Shown: positions 53,803 to 63,559 of the stretch, piece by piece
How the letters are laid out: each line of letters starts with the position of its first letter
Numbering within the stretch: the stretch's first letter is position 1
Source: Myxococcus eversor
GTDB lineage: Bacteria; Myxococcota; Myxococcia; Myxococcales; Myxococcaceae
Assembly (NCBI RefSeq): GCF_010894455.1
Contig: NZ_JAAIXY010000001.1
Coordinates: forward strand, 124,001 to 188,000
Direction: 5' to 3'
DNA: 64,000 nucleotides
Position numbers and translations under genes: made by a program
Notes under the pieces: model-generated
What the model saw: only the letters and a program-made list of their open reading frames with translations
The model's database searches: none
What the model was told of the DNA's origin: nothing

Positions 53803-54885
53803 TCAGCTCGCGGCGCGGCGCAGCGGCACCTCCTCCACGGGCGCGGTGCGCTGGACGGCATCCGCGCGCAGCCAGGCCAGCGTCGTCAGGCGGTCCTCGT
53901 CGAGGATGCGCTGGGTGGTGACGCGGTCCGGGTAGCAGCGCATGAACATGTTGGTGAAGTGCGAGCCGTAGTGGATGAACTCGTCACGCGTGGGCTCCCG
54001 CAGCGGACGCACGCACGCCTCGAAGTGGGGCTCGTGGAAGTAGGCCATCGCGAAGCGCTCCCGCGTGTTGAGGGCGACCTTGTGCGGCGTCGAGAGGAGA
54101 TAGCCCCGCGTGAGGAACTGGAGGATGTCTCCGGGAAAGACGGTCAGGACATCGGGCACGGGCTTCACGAAGGTCCACGGTTCCTCGTGCTCGTACATGC
54201 CCGCGGAGCTCTCGCCCGGCAGCCAGTTGCGGAGGCGCTTCTCGCCCTCCACGGGGGGGCGGATGTAGAGGCCTCCCACATCGTCCTGCGCGGCGATGAC
54301 CAGCATTCCGTAGTCGGTGTGCGCGCCGATGCCTCGGGTCGCCATGGGGGAGCGGGCCGGGAAGCGCAGCACGCGCATGTGGTGCCACCCGTCTCGAGTC
54401 AGCGCCGTGAGCGTGTCCACCTCCAGGCCCAGGCCCAGCGCCACCAGACGCAGCAGGCGCTCTCCCGTGGAGCCCAGCTCGTCGGTGTGTTCCTTCATGT
54501 CGTGGCGGTACGCCTCGTCCGGCCAGGGCGCGGGGCCGTGGCAGGGCCAGCGCGACTGCACGCGCGCGTCCGTGAGGGGCACGTCCTTGCAGACGGTGAA
54601 GACCTCCGAGTAGTCCGCCTCGCCCGCCGTCAGCTCCTCGCCGGAGGCGACGTAGCCGCTGTAGGTCAAATCACTCACGCAGCGGGACTTGGCGTCGAGC
54701 GGCTGGCGGAAGAAGCGGCGGCTCGACTCGAAGGCGCGCCGGGCCTTGTCCGCCTGGGTGGGACTCATGCCGAGCTGGAAGATGCCGTCGCGCCTCCAGG
54801 CTCGAATCAGGGAGAGCCCGAGTGCGACGTCGGACTCGCTTCCACTCACGGATTGCGGCAACTGAAACGTCTCGAGCTCGGCCAT
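53803..54885 (-). CDS. Ethylene-forming enzyme-like 2-oxoglutarate/Fe(II) dioxygenase
   Basis: 360 residues, close to the length of the Pseudomonas ethylene-forming enzyme (EFE). From memory of that protein, long stretches match: CVSDLTYSGYVASGEE, TRDGWHHMRVLRFP, RGIGAHTDYG, WLPGESSAGM, TVFPGDILQF, LLSTPHKVALNTRERFA and HFTNMFMRCYPDR. Iron ligands H189, D191 and H268, 2-oxoglutarate-binding R277, and arginine-pocket residues E84, R171 and Y192 fall at the same numbers as in EFE. EFE breaks 2-oxoglutarate to ethylene and CO2, with arginine hydroxylation alongside. A plain isopenicillin-N-synthase-like oxygenase would not share all of these. The gene stands alone. Confidence 0.88.
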   Translation of the reverse strand: MAELETFQLPQSVSGSESDVALGLSLIRAWRRDGIFQLGMSPTQADKARRAFESSRRFFRQPLDAKSRCVSDLTYSGYVASGEELTAGEADYSEVFTVCKDVPLTDARVQSRWPCHGPAPWPDEAYRHDMKEHTDELGSTGERLLRLVALGLGLEVDTLTALTRDGWHHMRVLRFPARSPMATRGIGAHTDYGMLVIAAQDDVGGLYIRPPVEGEKRLRNWLPGESSAGMYEHEEPWTFVKPVPDVLTVFPGDILQFLTRGYLLSTPHKVALNTRERFAMAYFHEPHFEACVRPLREPTRDEFIHYGSHFTNMFMRCYPDRVTTQRILDEDRLTTLAWLRADAVQRTAPVEEVPLRRAAS

Positions 54886-55082
54886 GGGAACTCCCGCGTG
54901 GGGGTGGTGGGGAGCTCGCCCGGGCCGGGTTTGTCACGTCGCAGAAGAAGGGGTGCTCCGCCGGCGCGGCAGTGGAGCAATCCCTCGCGTTCATTGCCAG
55001 ACACGGGGCAAAAGGCACCCAGGTTTCAAGCGGCCCGAGTGTCTGGAAGTGAATGAGAGGGGCGGGTCAATTCCAGCCAGGG

Positions 55083-56702
<1,620 letters not shown>

Positions 56703-56943
56703 CGCGAGTCGTTCTCCAGGGGCGCCCGCACGGCGCCGGGGCTCGCGGAAGTAGCGCACTCACGCGGGGAAGGCGAGCGCCCCGCCTTCACGGCCCGTCC
56801 TGACACGAGGTCAGCTCTGGAAAACGTGAATCGCTGCTGCGCCGTGTCATGACTGAAAGTTACAGAAATCACACGTAGGCGGTTTGCTCGCACTTCACTG
56901 CGGTTGCTAGGACCCGCCTTGACCCCAAGAGGAGGTTGTCACC

Positions 56944-58839
56944 ATGCGATACAACGTGTTGAGCGCGTTGCTGCTGGCCGGTCTGTTCGGCTGCGGCGAC
57001 TCCGCGCTCGAGAAGCAACAGGGCTCCGGTCAGGAGACAGCGCAGGTCGTCCAGCAGCTCACGTCATCGACGCGGCCGGGCATGGGTGCCACCGTCTATT
57101 CGGGTGGCACGACGTTCCGCACCTGGGCTCCGCTGGCCAGTCGCGTCTTCGTGGCGGGCGACTTCAGCAGTTGGGGCTGGGTGGAGCTCGGCAACGAGTT
57201 CAACGGCAACTTCTCCGCCGACGTCGCGGGCGCGGTGAAGGGGCAGAAGTACAAGTTCGTCACGCGCAACCAGTGGGGCAGCGACGCTTGGCGCGCGGAC
57301 CCGCGTTCGGCGTGGCAGGAGAACTCCACGGGCGCCAGCATCATCTACGACCAGGGCGAGTACTGGTGGAACGCGCAGCAGTTCAGCACGCCGGGCTTCA
57401 ACGACATGGTCATCTACGAGATGCACGTGGGGACCTTCAACGACTCTCCGGGCTTCGGGCCGGGCAACTGGAACAGCGCCATCGCCAGGCTCGACCACGT
57501 GCGCGACTTGGGCATCAACATGGTCCAGGTGATGCCGGCGTACGAGTTCGCCGGGGACTTCTCCTGGGGCTACAACGCGGCCTTCCCGTTCGCGCCGGAG
57601 AGCGCCTACGGCTCGCCCAACGACATGAAGCGCTTCGTGGACGAGGCGCACTACCGGGGCATCGGCGTCATCTTCGACGTGGTGCACAACCACTACGGGC
57701 CCAGCGACCTGCCCATGTGGTGCTTCAGCGGTGACTGCCTGGGCAACGGCGGCGAGTACTTCTTCACGGACAGCCGCAAGGTGACGCCGTGGGGTGACAC
57801 GCGTCCGGACTACGGCCGTCCCGAGGTGCGTGCGTACATCCGCGACTCGATGATGAACCTGACGGACAACTTCCGCGCGGACGGTCTGCGCTGGGATGCC
57901 ACGAAGTACATGCGCACGATTGACGGCTCGGGTGACATCCCGTCGGCGTGGCAGGTGTTCCGCTCCATCAACCGCGAAATCAACGCGAACAAGCCCTGGA
58001 AGATCTCCATCGCCGAGGACTTCGGCGGCGGTGACTCCATCACCAACGACGCGACCAGCGACTTCGCGGGCGGCGCGGGCTTCGACGCGCAGTGGACGGC
58101 GGAGTTCGTGCACCCGGTGCGCACGGCGGTCATCGAGCAGAACGACGCGAACCGGAACATGTTCGCGGTGCGTGACGCGATTACCCAGCGCTTCAGCGGC
58201 CGGGCCCTCTCGCGCATCATCTACACGGAGAGCCACGACGAGGTGGCCAACGGCCATGCGCGCGTTCCCGAGGAGATCTGGCCGGGCAACGCGGGGAGCT
58301 GGGCTGCGAAGAAGCGTTCCACGCTGGCCGCGGGCATCGCCTTCACCTCGCCGGGCATCCCGATGATGTTCCAGGGCCAGGAGTTCCTGGAGGATGGTTT
58401 CTTCGCGGACGGCGACCCGCTGGACTGGGGCAAGCTGACCACCTACGGCGGCATCAAGACGCTGTACCGCGACCTCATCCGCCTGCGCCGCAACTGGAAC
58501 AACAACACGCGCGGCCTGCGCGGTGGCAACGTCAACGTCCACCACGTCAACAACACCAACAAGCTGATTGCGTATCACCGCTGGGACAGTGGCGGTGGCG
58601 GGGATGACGTCGTCGTCGTCGCCAACTTCAGCGGCACCTACTACGCCAGCTACAACATCGGCTTCCCCCGGGCGGGGACGTGGTACCTGCGCTTCAACAG
58701 CGACTGGAACGGGTACTCGTCCGACTTCGGCAACACCGCGTCGGCGAACACCTCCACGAACGGCGGCACCAAGGACGGCATGGCCCAGAACGCCAGTTTC
58801 GCCATCGGTCCGTACTCGCTGCTCATCTTCTCGCAGTAG
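56944..58839 (+). CDS. Lipoprotein GH13 glucan-acting enzyme with CBM48-like domain
   Basis: 631 residues with a strong Shine-Dalgarno (AGGAGG). The lipobox LLAGLFGC puts the lipid on Cys17. Residues about 50-140 form a CBM48-like domain (TFRTWAPLASRVFVAGDFSSW). The GH13 barrel has D318 (LRWDATKY), E358 (IAEDFGG) and D432 (ESHDEVANGH). The SHDEV motif and overall look are closest to branching enzymes and maltooligosyltrehalose trehalohydrolases, both normally cytoplasmic. Here it is exported and lipid-anchored, like the two GH13 enzymes at 30-36 kb, so it is probably part of the same external glucan system. Specificity uncertain. Confidence 0.85.
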   Translation: MRYNVLSALLLAGLFGCGDSALEKQQGSGQETAQVVQQLTSSTRPGMGATVYSGGTTFRTWAPLASRVFVAGDFSSWGWVELGNEFNGNFSADVAGAVKGQKYKFVTRNQWGSDAWRADPRSAWQENSTGASIIYDQGEYWWNAQQFSTPGFNDMVIYEMHVGTFNDSPGFGPGNWNSAIARLDHVRDLGINMVQVMPAYEFAGDFSWGYNAAFPFAPESAYGSPNDMKRFVDEAHYRGIGVIFDVVHNHYGPSDLPMWCFSGDCLGNGGEYFFTDSRKVTPWGDTRPDYGRPEVRAYIRDSMMNLTDNFRADGLRWDATKYMRTIDGSGDIPSAWQVFRSINREINANKPWKISIAEDFGGGDSITNDATSDFAGGAGFDAQWTAEFVHPVRTAVIEQNDANRNMFAVRDAITQRFSGRALSRIIYTESHDEVANGHARVPEEIWPGNAGSWAAKKRSTLAAGIAFTSPGIPMMFQGQEFLEDGFFADGDPLDWGKLTTYGGIKTLYRDLIRLRRNWNNNTRGLRGGNVNVHHVNNTNKLIAYHRWDSGGGGDDVVVVANFSGTYYASYNIGFPRAGTWYLRFNSDWNGYSSDFGNTASANTSTNGGTKDGMAQNASFAIGPYSLLIFSQ

Positions 58840-58850
58840 CGGATGGACAG

Positions 58851-58893
58851 GGACGTGGGCGCCCGTTGCCTCGCGGGGCGGGCGCCTGCGTCC
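58851..58893. terminator. Bidirectional hairpin between convergent genes
   Basis: GGACGTGGGCGCCCG (58851-58865) pairs with CGGGCGCCTGCGTCC (58879-58893), 13 of 15 positions matched, over a 13-base loop. It fills the gap between the GH13 gene and the convergent metallo-hydrolase gene. Confidence 0.65.
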
Positions 58894-59640
58894 TCAGACG
58901 GTGTAGCGACGGCCTTGCTGGAGCGGCTCGATGACGCTGGCCGCGGTGTCGAAGTCGTCGGGGTAGTGGATGAGGCGCATGCGGGCGCGCAGACCTTCGG
59001 GCAGTGCGGCGAGCTTCTCGTAGGGCGTGTGCACGCCATAGTTCGTCTCGTGGATGACCAGGTCCGCGCGTGACAGCCAGTCGATGAGGCCCTCGTCGAA
59101 GGCGGTGTCCGCGCTGTAGCCCAGGCACCGGCCTCCCGCGTGGATGCGCAGCGCGGTGGTGGGCACGTGGTGGTAGGTCATCCGGGCCTCGACGAGGAAG
59201 GGCCCGTGCCGCACGGCCGACTCGGTGGAGAGCGGCGTGTGCTCGAAGTAGTCCTCGAAGTGCTTCGGGTTGGGAGGCTCGCCCTTCTTCTCGATGAGGC
59301 ACTCCATTCCGGCGGCCAGGTGGCCCTCCCAGAGGCGCTCGGCCACGTCTGGGTGGGTGAGCAGCTCCAGCTTCTTCTTGAGCACGAAGAAGGAGAAGTA
59401 GCCCAGGCCCTCCAGTCCGGACGCGTGGTCCGCGTGCAGGTGCGTGAGGGCCACGGCGCTGACGCGGTCCACATCGAGCGGGACGCCGGAGGACAGCGAT
59501 GCCTCCCGCATCATCTTCCGGATGGGGTGGGGACAGTCGACCAGGAGGACCTGGTCCTCCGCCTCCACAGCGAGACAGGACGAGTAGTAGAGGGCGGAGA
59601 AGGCGTCACCGACGCCCAGGGGAGTGAAGGACAGGCTCAT
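58894..59640 (-). CDS. Metallo-beta-lactamase-fold hydrolase
   Basis: 248 residues. The metal motif THLHADHASG is intact, as are the DCPHP strand and YSADTAFDEGLIDWL. Further metal ligands are plausible at H-x-P (YHHVPTTAL) and IHETNYG. The N-terminus lacks a signal, so it is cytosolic. It resembles the RNase Z/phosphodiesterase-like branch rather than lactamases. It is last in a four-gene minus-strand operon (TetR, MFS, coaD, this gene), each pair overlapping by 4 bases. Substrate unknown. Confidence 0.85.
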   Translation of the reverse strand: MSLSFTPLGVGDAFSALYYSSCLAVEAEDQVLLVDCPHPIRKMMREASLSSGVPLDVDRVSAVALTHLHADHASGLEGLGYFSFFVLKKKLELLTHPDVAERLWEGHLAAGMECLIEKKGEPPNPKHFEDYFEHTPLSTESAVRHGPFLVEARMTYHHVPTTALRIHAGGRCLGYSADTAFDEGLIDWLSRADLVIHETNYGVHTPYEKLAALPEGLRARMRLIHYPDDFDTAASVIEPLQQGRRYTV

Positions 59641-60134
59641 GGCTGACTCCGGAGGGACGGGTCGAGTCGCTCGCGCAGCTTCGCCGCGACGGCGGGAGGA
59701 CAGAAGGCCGAAACGTCCTCGCCTCGGGCGACGCGCTGCTTGAGTCCGCTGCTGCTCACCTCGGCGAGGTGGGCTTCGGCGGGAAGGAAGAGGGTGGAGA
59801 TTTCAGGCGCGAGGGCGCGGTTGTTCTGGGCGAGCTCCGTCTCGAACTGCGCATCGGTGGCGCCGCGCACGCCGCGAAGGAGGACGCTGGCGCCGATGTC
59901 CCGCGCGTAGTCGACGATGAGCCCTTGGGTCCACGCCACCGTGACGTTGGGGTGCATGGCCACGGCCTCGCGCACCAGGGCCATGCGCTCGTCTTGAGTG
60001 AGCAGGGTGTTCTTGGCGGGGTTGATGGCGACGACGACGACGACGTGGCCGAACAGTCGCGCGGCCTGCCGGACGACGGACAGGTGTCCCGCCGTGACGG
60101 GGTCGAAGCTGCCTGCGTAGACGGCGATGGTCAT
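59637..60134 (-). CDS. coaD: Phosphopantetheine adenylyltransferase
   Basis: 165 residues from ATG 60134. The nucleotide-binding T-x-GH appears as SFDPVTAGHLSVV. LLRGVRGATDAQFETELAQNNRAL is the central family signature, and EVSSSGLKQRVARGEDVSAF is the C-terminal motif. It makes dephospho-CoA from 4'-phosphopantetheine and ATP. This essential gene sits in a TetR-headed operon with a transporter, overlapping both neighbours by 4 bases. Confidence 0.95.
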   Translation of the reverse strand: MTIAVYAGSFDPVTAGHLSVVRQAARLFGHVVVVVAINPAKNTLLTQDERMALVREAVAMHPNVTVAWTQGLIVDYARDIGASVLLRGVRGATDAQFETELAQNNRALAPEISTLFLPAEAHLAEVSSSGLKQRVARGEDVSAFCPPAVAAKLRERLDPSLRSQP

Positions 60135-61342
60135 GACGACACCTCGGGCATCCCGGGCGTCAACTCCCGGGACGGGTGGAAGGCGAGTGCCACGTAGAGG
60201 GTGCCCGCGAGGCAGAGCAGGGCGGACAGGGCGAAGTGGCCGGGGTAGCCCAGGGCCTGCGCGCTGAAGCCGCTGACAGCCGCCGCCGCGCCGGTGGCGA
60301 GCACCACGAGCGAGGCCTGCACGGTGTAGTCGGTGGCGGCGTGCTCGGGTCGGCACGCGTCCATCATCGCGGTGAAGAGGGTGGCGGTGGCCATGCCGCT
60401 GGCCACGTGCTCCACCGCGCACACGGCGGTCAGCCAGGTCATCGACGAGGGGAAGCTGGCGACGAGGGCGTACAGCAGCACCGCAGTGGCCTGGATGACG
60501 CCGAAGAGGAGCAGTGCCCGGCGTCGTCCCAGTCGCGCCACCAGGCTGCCGCCGATGAGCGCGCCGAGGAGGCCCGCCGTGAAGCCCACGCCGCCCAAGA
60601 GCCACGCGATGTCCGTCAGCGTCAGGCCCCGGTCCACCAGGAAGGTGCGCAGCATGCCCGTGGCCAGCGCCTCGCCCGCCTTGTAGGCGACGAGCAGGAG
60701 GAGCCACGTCGTGGCACCGGGCCGGCGCCACCACCACGCGAGGCCCAGACTCGCGCGAGGAGACGGCTCGGTGGGGGGCTCGCGATAGAGGGCCACGGGT
60801 ACGGTGGCGACGAGCAAGACCAGTCCGAGGGCGAGGAGCGTGGGACGCCAGCCCGCCTTGTCGAACACGGCGAGCATGACGCCGCCGCCCAGAATCATGC
60901 CCACGCGATAAGCGGCCACCTGGATGCCGTTGCCCCAGCCGCGCTCGGACGGCGAGAGCAGCGTCACCGCGAGCCCATCAGTGGCCACGTCCTGCGTCGC
61001 CGCGAGCAGGTTGACGCCGAGCACCGCCGCGAGCAGCAGGCGCGTGTCCACGGTGGACTCGGGCAGCGCGAGAGACAGCAACAGGCCCGCGCTGAGGCAC
61101 TGCAACGGGAGGATGTAGCCGCGCCGCAGTCCCCAGCGCGCGGAGCCGTGCCGGTCCATGAAGGGCGCCCAGAGGAACTTCAGGGCCCACGGCAACGCGA
61201 GCAGGTGGGCCAGGCCGATGGCCGGAAGCGACAGGCCCTGGTGGCGCAGCAGCACCGGAAGCGCCTGGGTGAAGAAGCCGAACGGCAGGCCCTGCGAGAG
61301 ATAGAGGCTCGACAGCAGACCCAGCTTCGTGGAGGTCTTCAT
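60131..61342 (-). CDS. AmpG-like MFS transporter
   Basis: 403 residues, about 12 hydrophobic segments. The N-terminus LSSLYLSQGLPFGFFTQALPVLLRHQGLSLPAIG, the DRHGSARWGLRRGYILPLQ loop and ATQDVATDGLAVTLL resemble AmpG permeases, which import anhydro-muropeptides for cell-wall recycling. Other AmpG-like members carry siderophores or unknown solutes. The gene overlaps the TetR gene upstream and coaD downstream by 4 bases, so expression is probably set by that TetR. Confidence 0.87.
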   Translation of the reverse strand: MKTSTKLGLLSSLYLSQGLPFGFFTQALPVLLRHQGLSLPAIGLAHLLALPWALKFLWAPFMDRHGSARWGLRRGYILPLQCLSAGLLLSLALPESTVDTRLLLAAVLGVNLLAATQDVATDGLAVTLLSPSERGWGNGIQVAAYRVGMILGGGVMLAVFDKAGWRPTLLALGLVLLVATVPVALYREPPTEPSPRASLGLAWWWRRPGATTWLLLLVAYKAGEALATGMLRTFLVDRGLTLTDIAWLLGGVGFTAGLLGALIGGSLVARLGRRRALLLFGVIQATAVLLYALVASFPSSMTWLTAVCAVEHVASGMATATLFTAMMDACRPEHAATDYTVQASLVVLATGAAAAVSGFSAQALGYPGHFALSALLCLAGTLYVALAFHPSRELTPGMPEVSS

Positions 61343-61947
61343 GCGCCCTCCCGGGCCGCCGAGGTGTCGAGGAGGCCCGCGGCCATGTGCTTCACGGTGT
61401 TCGCCGCCGAGCCCACCGGCACCAGTCCGGGCGAGCTGGCCGAGAGGACGAAGTAGCCCTGCACCGCCGCGAAGAGTCCCGCCGCCAGCGCCCGCGCCTT
61501 GCGCTTGCCCACCAGCGTCGCCACCAGCGCCTCGAGCTGCTCCAGGTCCGCGCGCACCACCTGCTCGTAGGCGGCGCGGACCTCCGGCTGCCGAATCGCC
61601 TCCGCGCTGATGGTGACCCAGCCCGCCACCGCGCTCGTGTCCGCGTCCGCGCCCGTCGCGAGGAACGCATCCAGGAAGGCGTCGATGCGGCCGCGCGCGT
61701 CGTCAACGGCGAGTCGCTCAAAGCGCTTCGCCACCCGCGCCCGAGCGCGCGCCGCGAGCTGCTCCACCAGGACGAGCAGGATCTCCTGCTTGTCGCTGAA
61801 GTGGTAGTGCACCAGCCCCGGGCTCAGCCCCGCCGCCTTCGCGATTTCGTTGACCGAGGCCCGCTCGTAGCCGCGCTCCGACATGACGCGCAGCAGTCCC
61901 GAGACGATTTGCTGTCGGCGCTCCTCGGTGTTGGACGGACGGGGCAT
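61339..61947 (-). CDS. TetR family repressor (BetI-like)
   Basis: 202 residues from ATG 61947; an in-frame GTG/ATG-type start at 61977 would place the operator inside the gene. The helix-turn-helix reads RRQQIVSGLLRVMSERGYERASVNEIAKAAGLSPGLVHYHFSDKQEILL, close to the BetI group. The C-terminal domain should bind a small ligand. It heads the operon with the MFS permease, coaD and the MBL-fold gene, and the TTGGT dyad directly upstream suggests autoregulation. Confidence 0.9.
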   Translation of the reverse strand: MPRPSNTEERRQQIVSGLLRVMSERGYERASVNEIAKAAGLSPGLVHYHFSDKQEILLVLVEQLAARARARVAKRFERLAVDDARGRIDAFLDAFLATGADADTSAVAGWVTISAEAIRQPEVRAAYEQVVRADLEQLEALVATLVGKRKARALAAGLFAAVQGYFVLSASSPGLVPVGSAANTVKHMAAGLLDTSAAREGA

Positions 61948-61961
61948 GGTGGCCTTGTTTA

Positions 61962-61977
61962 TTGGTTGTGTGACCAA
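61962..61977. promoter_or_regulatory. TTGGT-N6-ACCAA dyad, candidate TetR operator
   Basis: TTGGT (61962-61966) and ACCAA (61973-61977) form a 16-bp dyad in an A/T-rich stretch 15 bases before the TetR start. Flanking TTAT-rich sequence (61979-61986) could be the -10 region. It fits an autoregulatory operator of the four-gene operon. Confidence 0.5.
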
Positions 61978-62031
61978 CTTATAAACAGGCGAGGCGGTGG
62001 TGTCAATCGCTCCAGGGGTGGCGAGGGAAGG

Positions 62032-62874
62032 TCAGCCCGGAGGGCCGAGGTCCATGTGGCTCGTGCTGATGGCCGTCCTGCGTCCGGAGACGAGCGCCTC
62101 GATTCCGACGGCGACGAGCTGTGGCACTTCCAGCGTGGGCAGGTGGCTGATGGCGGGCAGCTTCATGACGTGGAACCACGGATGGGTGGCGGCGAAGGCC
62201 ACCTGGGTCTCCAGGTAGTCGTGCGCGTCCGGCTGCGAGTACAGGTGCAGGGTCGGCGTCGAGGGGCTCAGTCCAGCGAGCGCGCGCAGGGGTGAGCCCT
62301 CCCGCGAGTAGGCGGCGGCGATTTCGCGCGCGGCCCGGGCCCACATCTCCTCGGAGAACTCGAGCATGTCCTCGTGGACCGCGCTCAGGACGGCCTCGTT
62401 CTCCACGCCCCGGGTCCACTCCTGGAGCAGTTCGTCCCGGGTGCGTCCCCATCGCTCCGACATCAGGCCTCGCAGTGTCGCGAGGAAGGGAGGGGGAGGC
62501 TCGGTGACAATCCAGTCCAGCACGGCGAGCCGGGGGACTCGCTCGGCTCCCAGCTCGCGCCGCAGGTCCAACGCCCAGAAACCCGCGTGGGAGATGGCCA
62601 CCGGCACCACCTGCTTCGCGCCGCTGGCCTCCACCACCGCGAGCAGGTCCTCGAGCACGGTGCCGCTGTCGAAGTCAGCCTCGCCGTGTTCGGACTCTCC
62701 GTGGCCTCGCAGGTCCACGCTGAGCACCCGGTGTCGCTCGGCGCAGAGGGGGACGAGCGGGGTGAAGACATCGCGGCGGGTGCACCAGCCGGGAATGAAG
62801 AGCAGCGTGAGCGCTCCCTGGCCGACGTCGTCATAGCGAATGCGGGCACCGTCCGCGGAGCGCACCTCGGGCAT
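62032..62874 (-). CDS. Alpha/beta-fold protein of the cofactor-less quinolone 2,4-dioxygenase (HOD/AqdC) type
   Basis: 280 residues. The general fold is alpha/beta hydrolase (LLFIPGWCTRRDVF, VDLRGHGES). The details, recalled from Arthrobacter HOD, fit that family better: PVAISHAGFW at the nucleophile site (Ser95, His96), VLDWIV (Asp120), SERW, LHLYSQPDAHDY, ATHPWFHVMKLPAISH (His244) and the shared late segment. HOD-type enzymes open 3-hydroxy-4-quinolones such as PQS with O2 and no cofactor, using a His-Asp pair. The HOD-specific His after GWC is Thr32 here. A simple esterase is the main alternative. Confidence 0.72.
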   Translation of the reverse strand: MPEVRSADGARIRYDDVGQGALTLLFIPGWCTRRDVFTPLVPLCAERHRVLSVDLRGHGESEHGEADFDSGTVLEDLLAVVEASGAKQVVPVAISHAGFWALDLRRELGAERVPRLAVLDWIVTEPPPPFLATLRGLMSERWGRTRDELLQEWTRGVENEAVLSAVHEDMLEFSEEMWARAAREIAAAYSREGSPLRALAGLSPSTPTLHLYSQPDAHDYLETQVAFAATHPWFHVMKLPAISHLPTLEVPQLVAVGIEALVSGRRTAISTSHMDLGPPG

Positions 62875-63004
62875 GTCTCCCCCTGTGGAACGAGGCTTCC
62901 ATCCTCAGGTGGACATGAGCCCGGGGCGCGGCAGCAGGCGGGCGGGGAAGGGATGGAGGCCCGGGCCGCTCGGACTTGCCGAATCCGCTCGTCGGCGCGC
63001 CCCG

Positions 63005-63559
63005 TCAGAACGTCAGCAGCGTCGTCACCTTGTCGTGCCCCAGGCGCTTGTAGCCCTGGAGGAAGTCGAGGGTGATGAGGAAGCTGAAGCCGACCAGCTC
63101 GCCACCCAGTCGCTTCACCAGCTTCGCGGTGGCCTCCGCCGTGCCTCCGGTGGCGAGCACGTCATCCACCACCAGCACGCGCTCGCCCTGGAGGATGGCG
63201 TCCTCGTGCATCTCCACGCCGTCCGCGCCGTACTCCAGCGAGTAGCGCTCGACGATGGAGCGGTGCGGCAGCTTGCCCGGCTTGCGCGCGGGGACGAAGC
63301 CCGCGCCCAGCGCGAGGGCGATGGGGGCGCCCAGGAGGAACCCGCGGGCCTCCACGCCGACGACCTTGGTGAGGTGCTCGCCCCGGAACGGCGCGGCCAT
63401 GGCGTTGATGACCCGGCCGAACAGGCGCGGGTCGGCGAGCACGGGGGTGATGTCCTTGAAGACGATGCCGGGCTTGGGGAAGTCGGGCACGTCGCGCAGG
63501 CGGGCGTTCAGGTCGGCGACGAGGGTGGTGTCGGGGATGCTCACGGCGGGCGCGGTCAT
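63005..63559 (-). CDS. apt: Adenine phosphoribosyltransferase
   Basis: 184 residues. The PRPP-binding motif is [14 protein letters not shown]. The N-terminal [37 protein letters not shown] and ARKPGKLP are the Apt signatures. It salvages adenine to AMP using PRPP. The gene overlaps the upstream dehydrogenase gene by 4 bases (ATGA), so both are on one transcript. The C-terminus is slightly longer than usual ([21 protein letters not shown]). Confidence 0.95.
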   Translation of the reverse strand: MTAPAVSIPDTTLVADLNARLRDVPDFPKPGIVFKDITPVLADPRLFGRVINAMAAPFRGEHLTKVVGVEARGFLLGAPIALALGAGFVPARKPGKLPHRSIVERYSLEYGADGVEMHEDAILQGERVLVVDDVLATGGTAEATAKLVKRLGGELVGFSFLITLDFLQGYKRLGHDKVTTLLTF

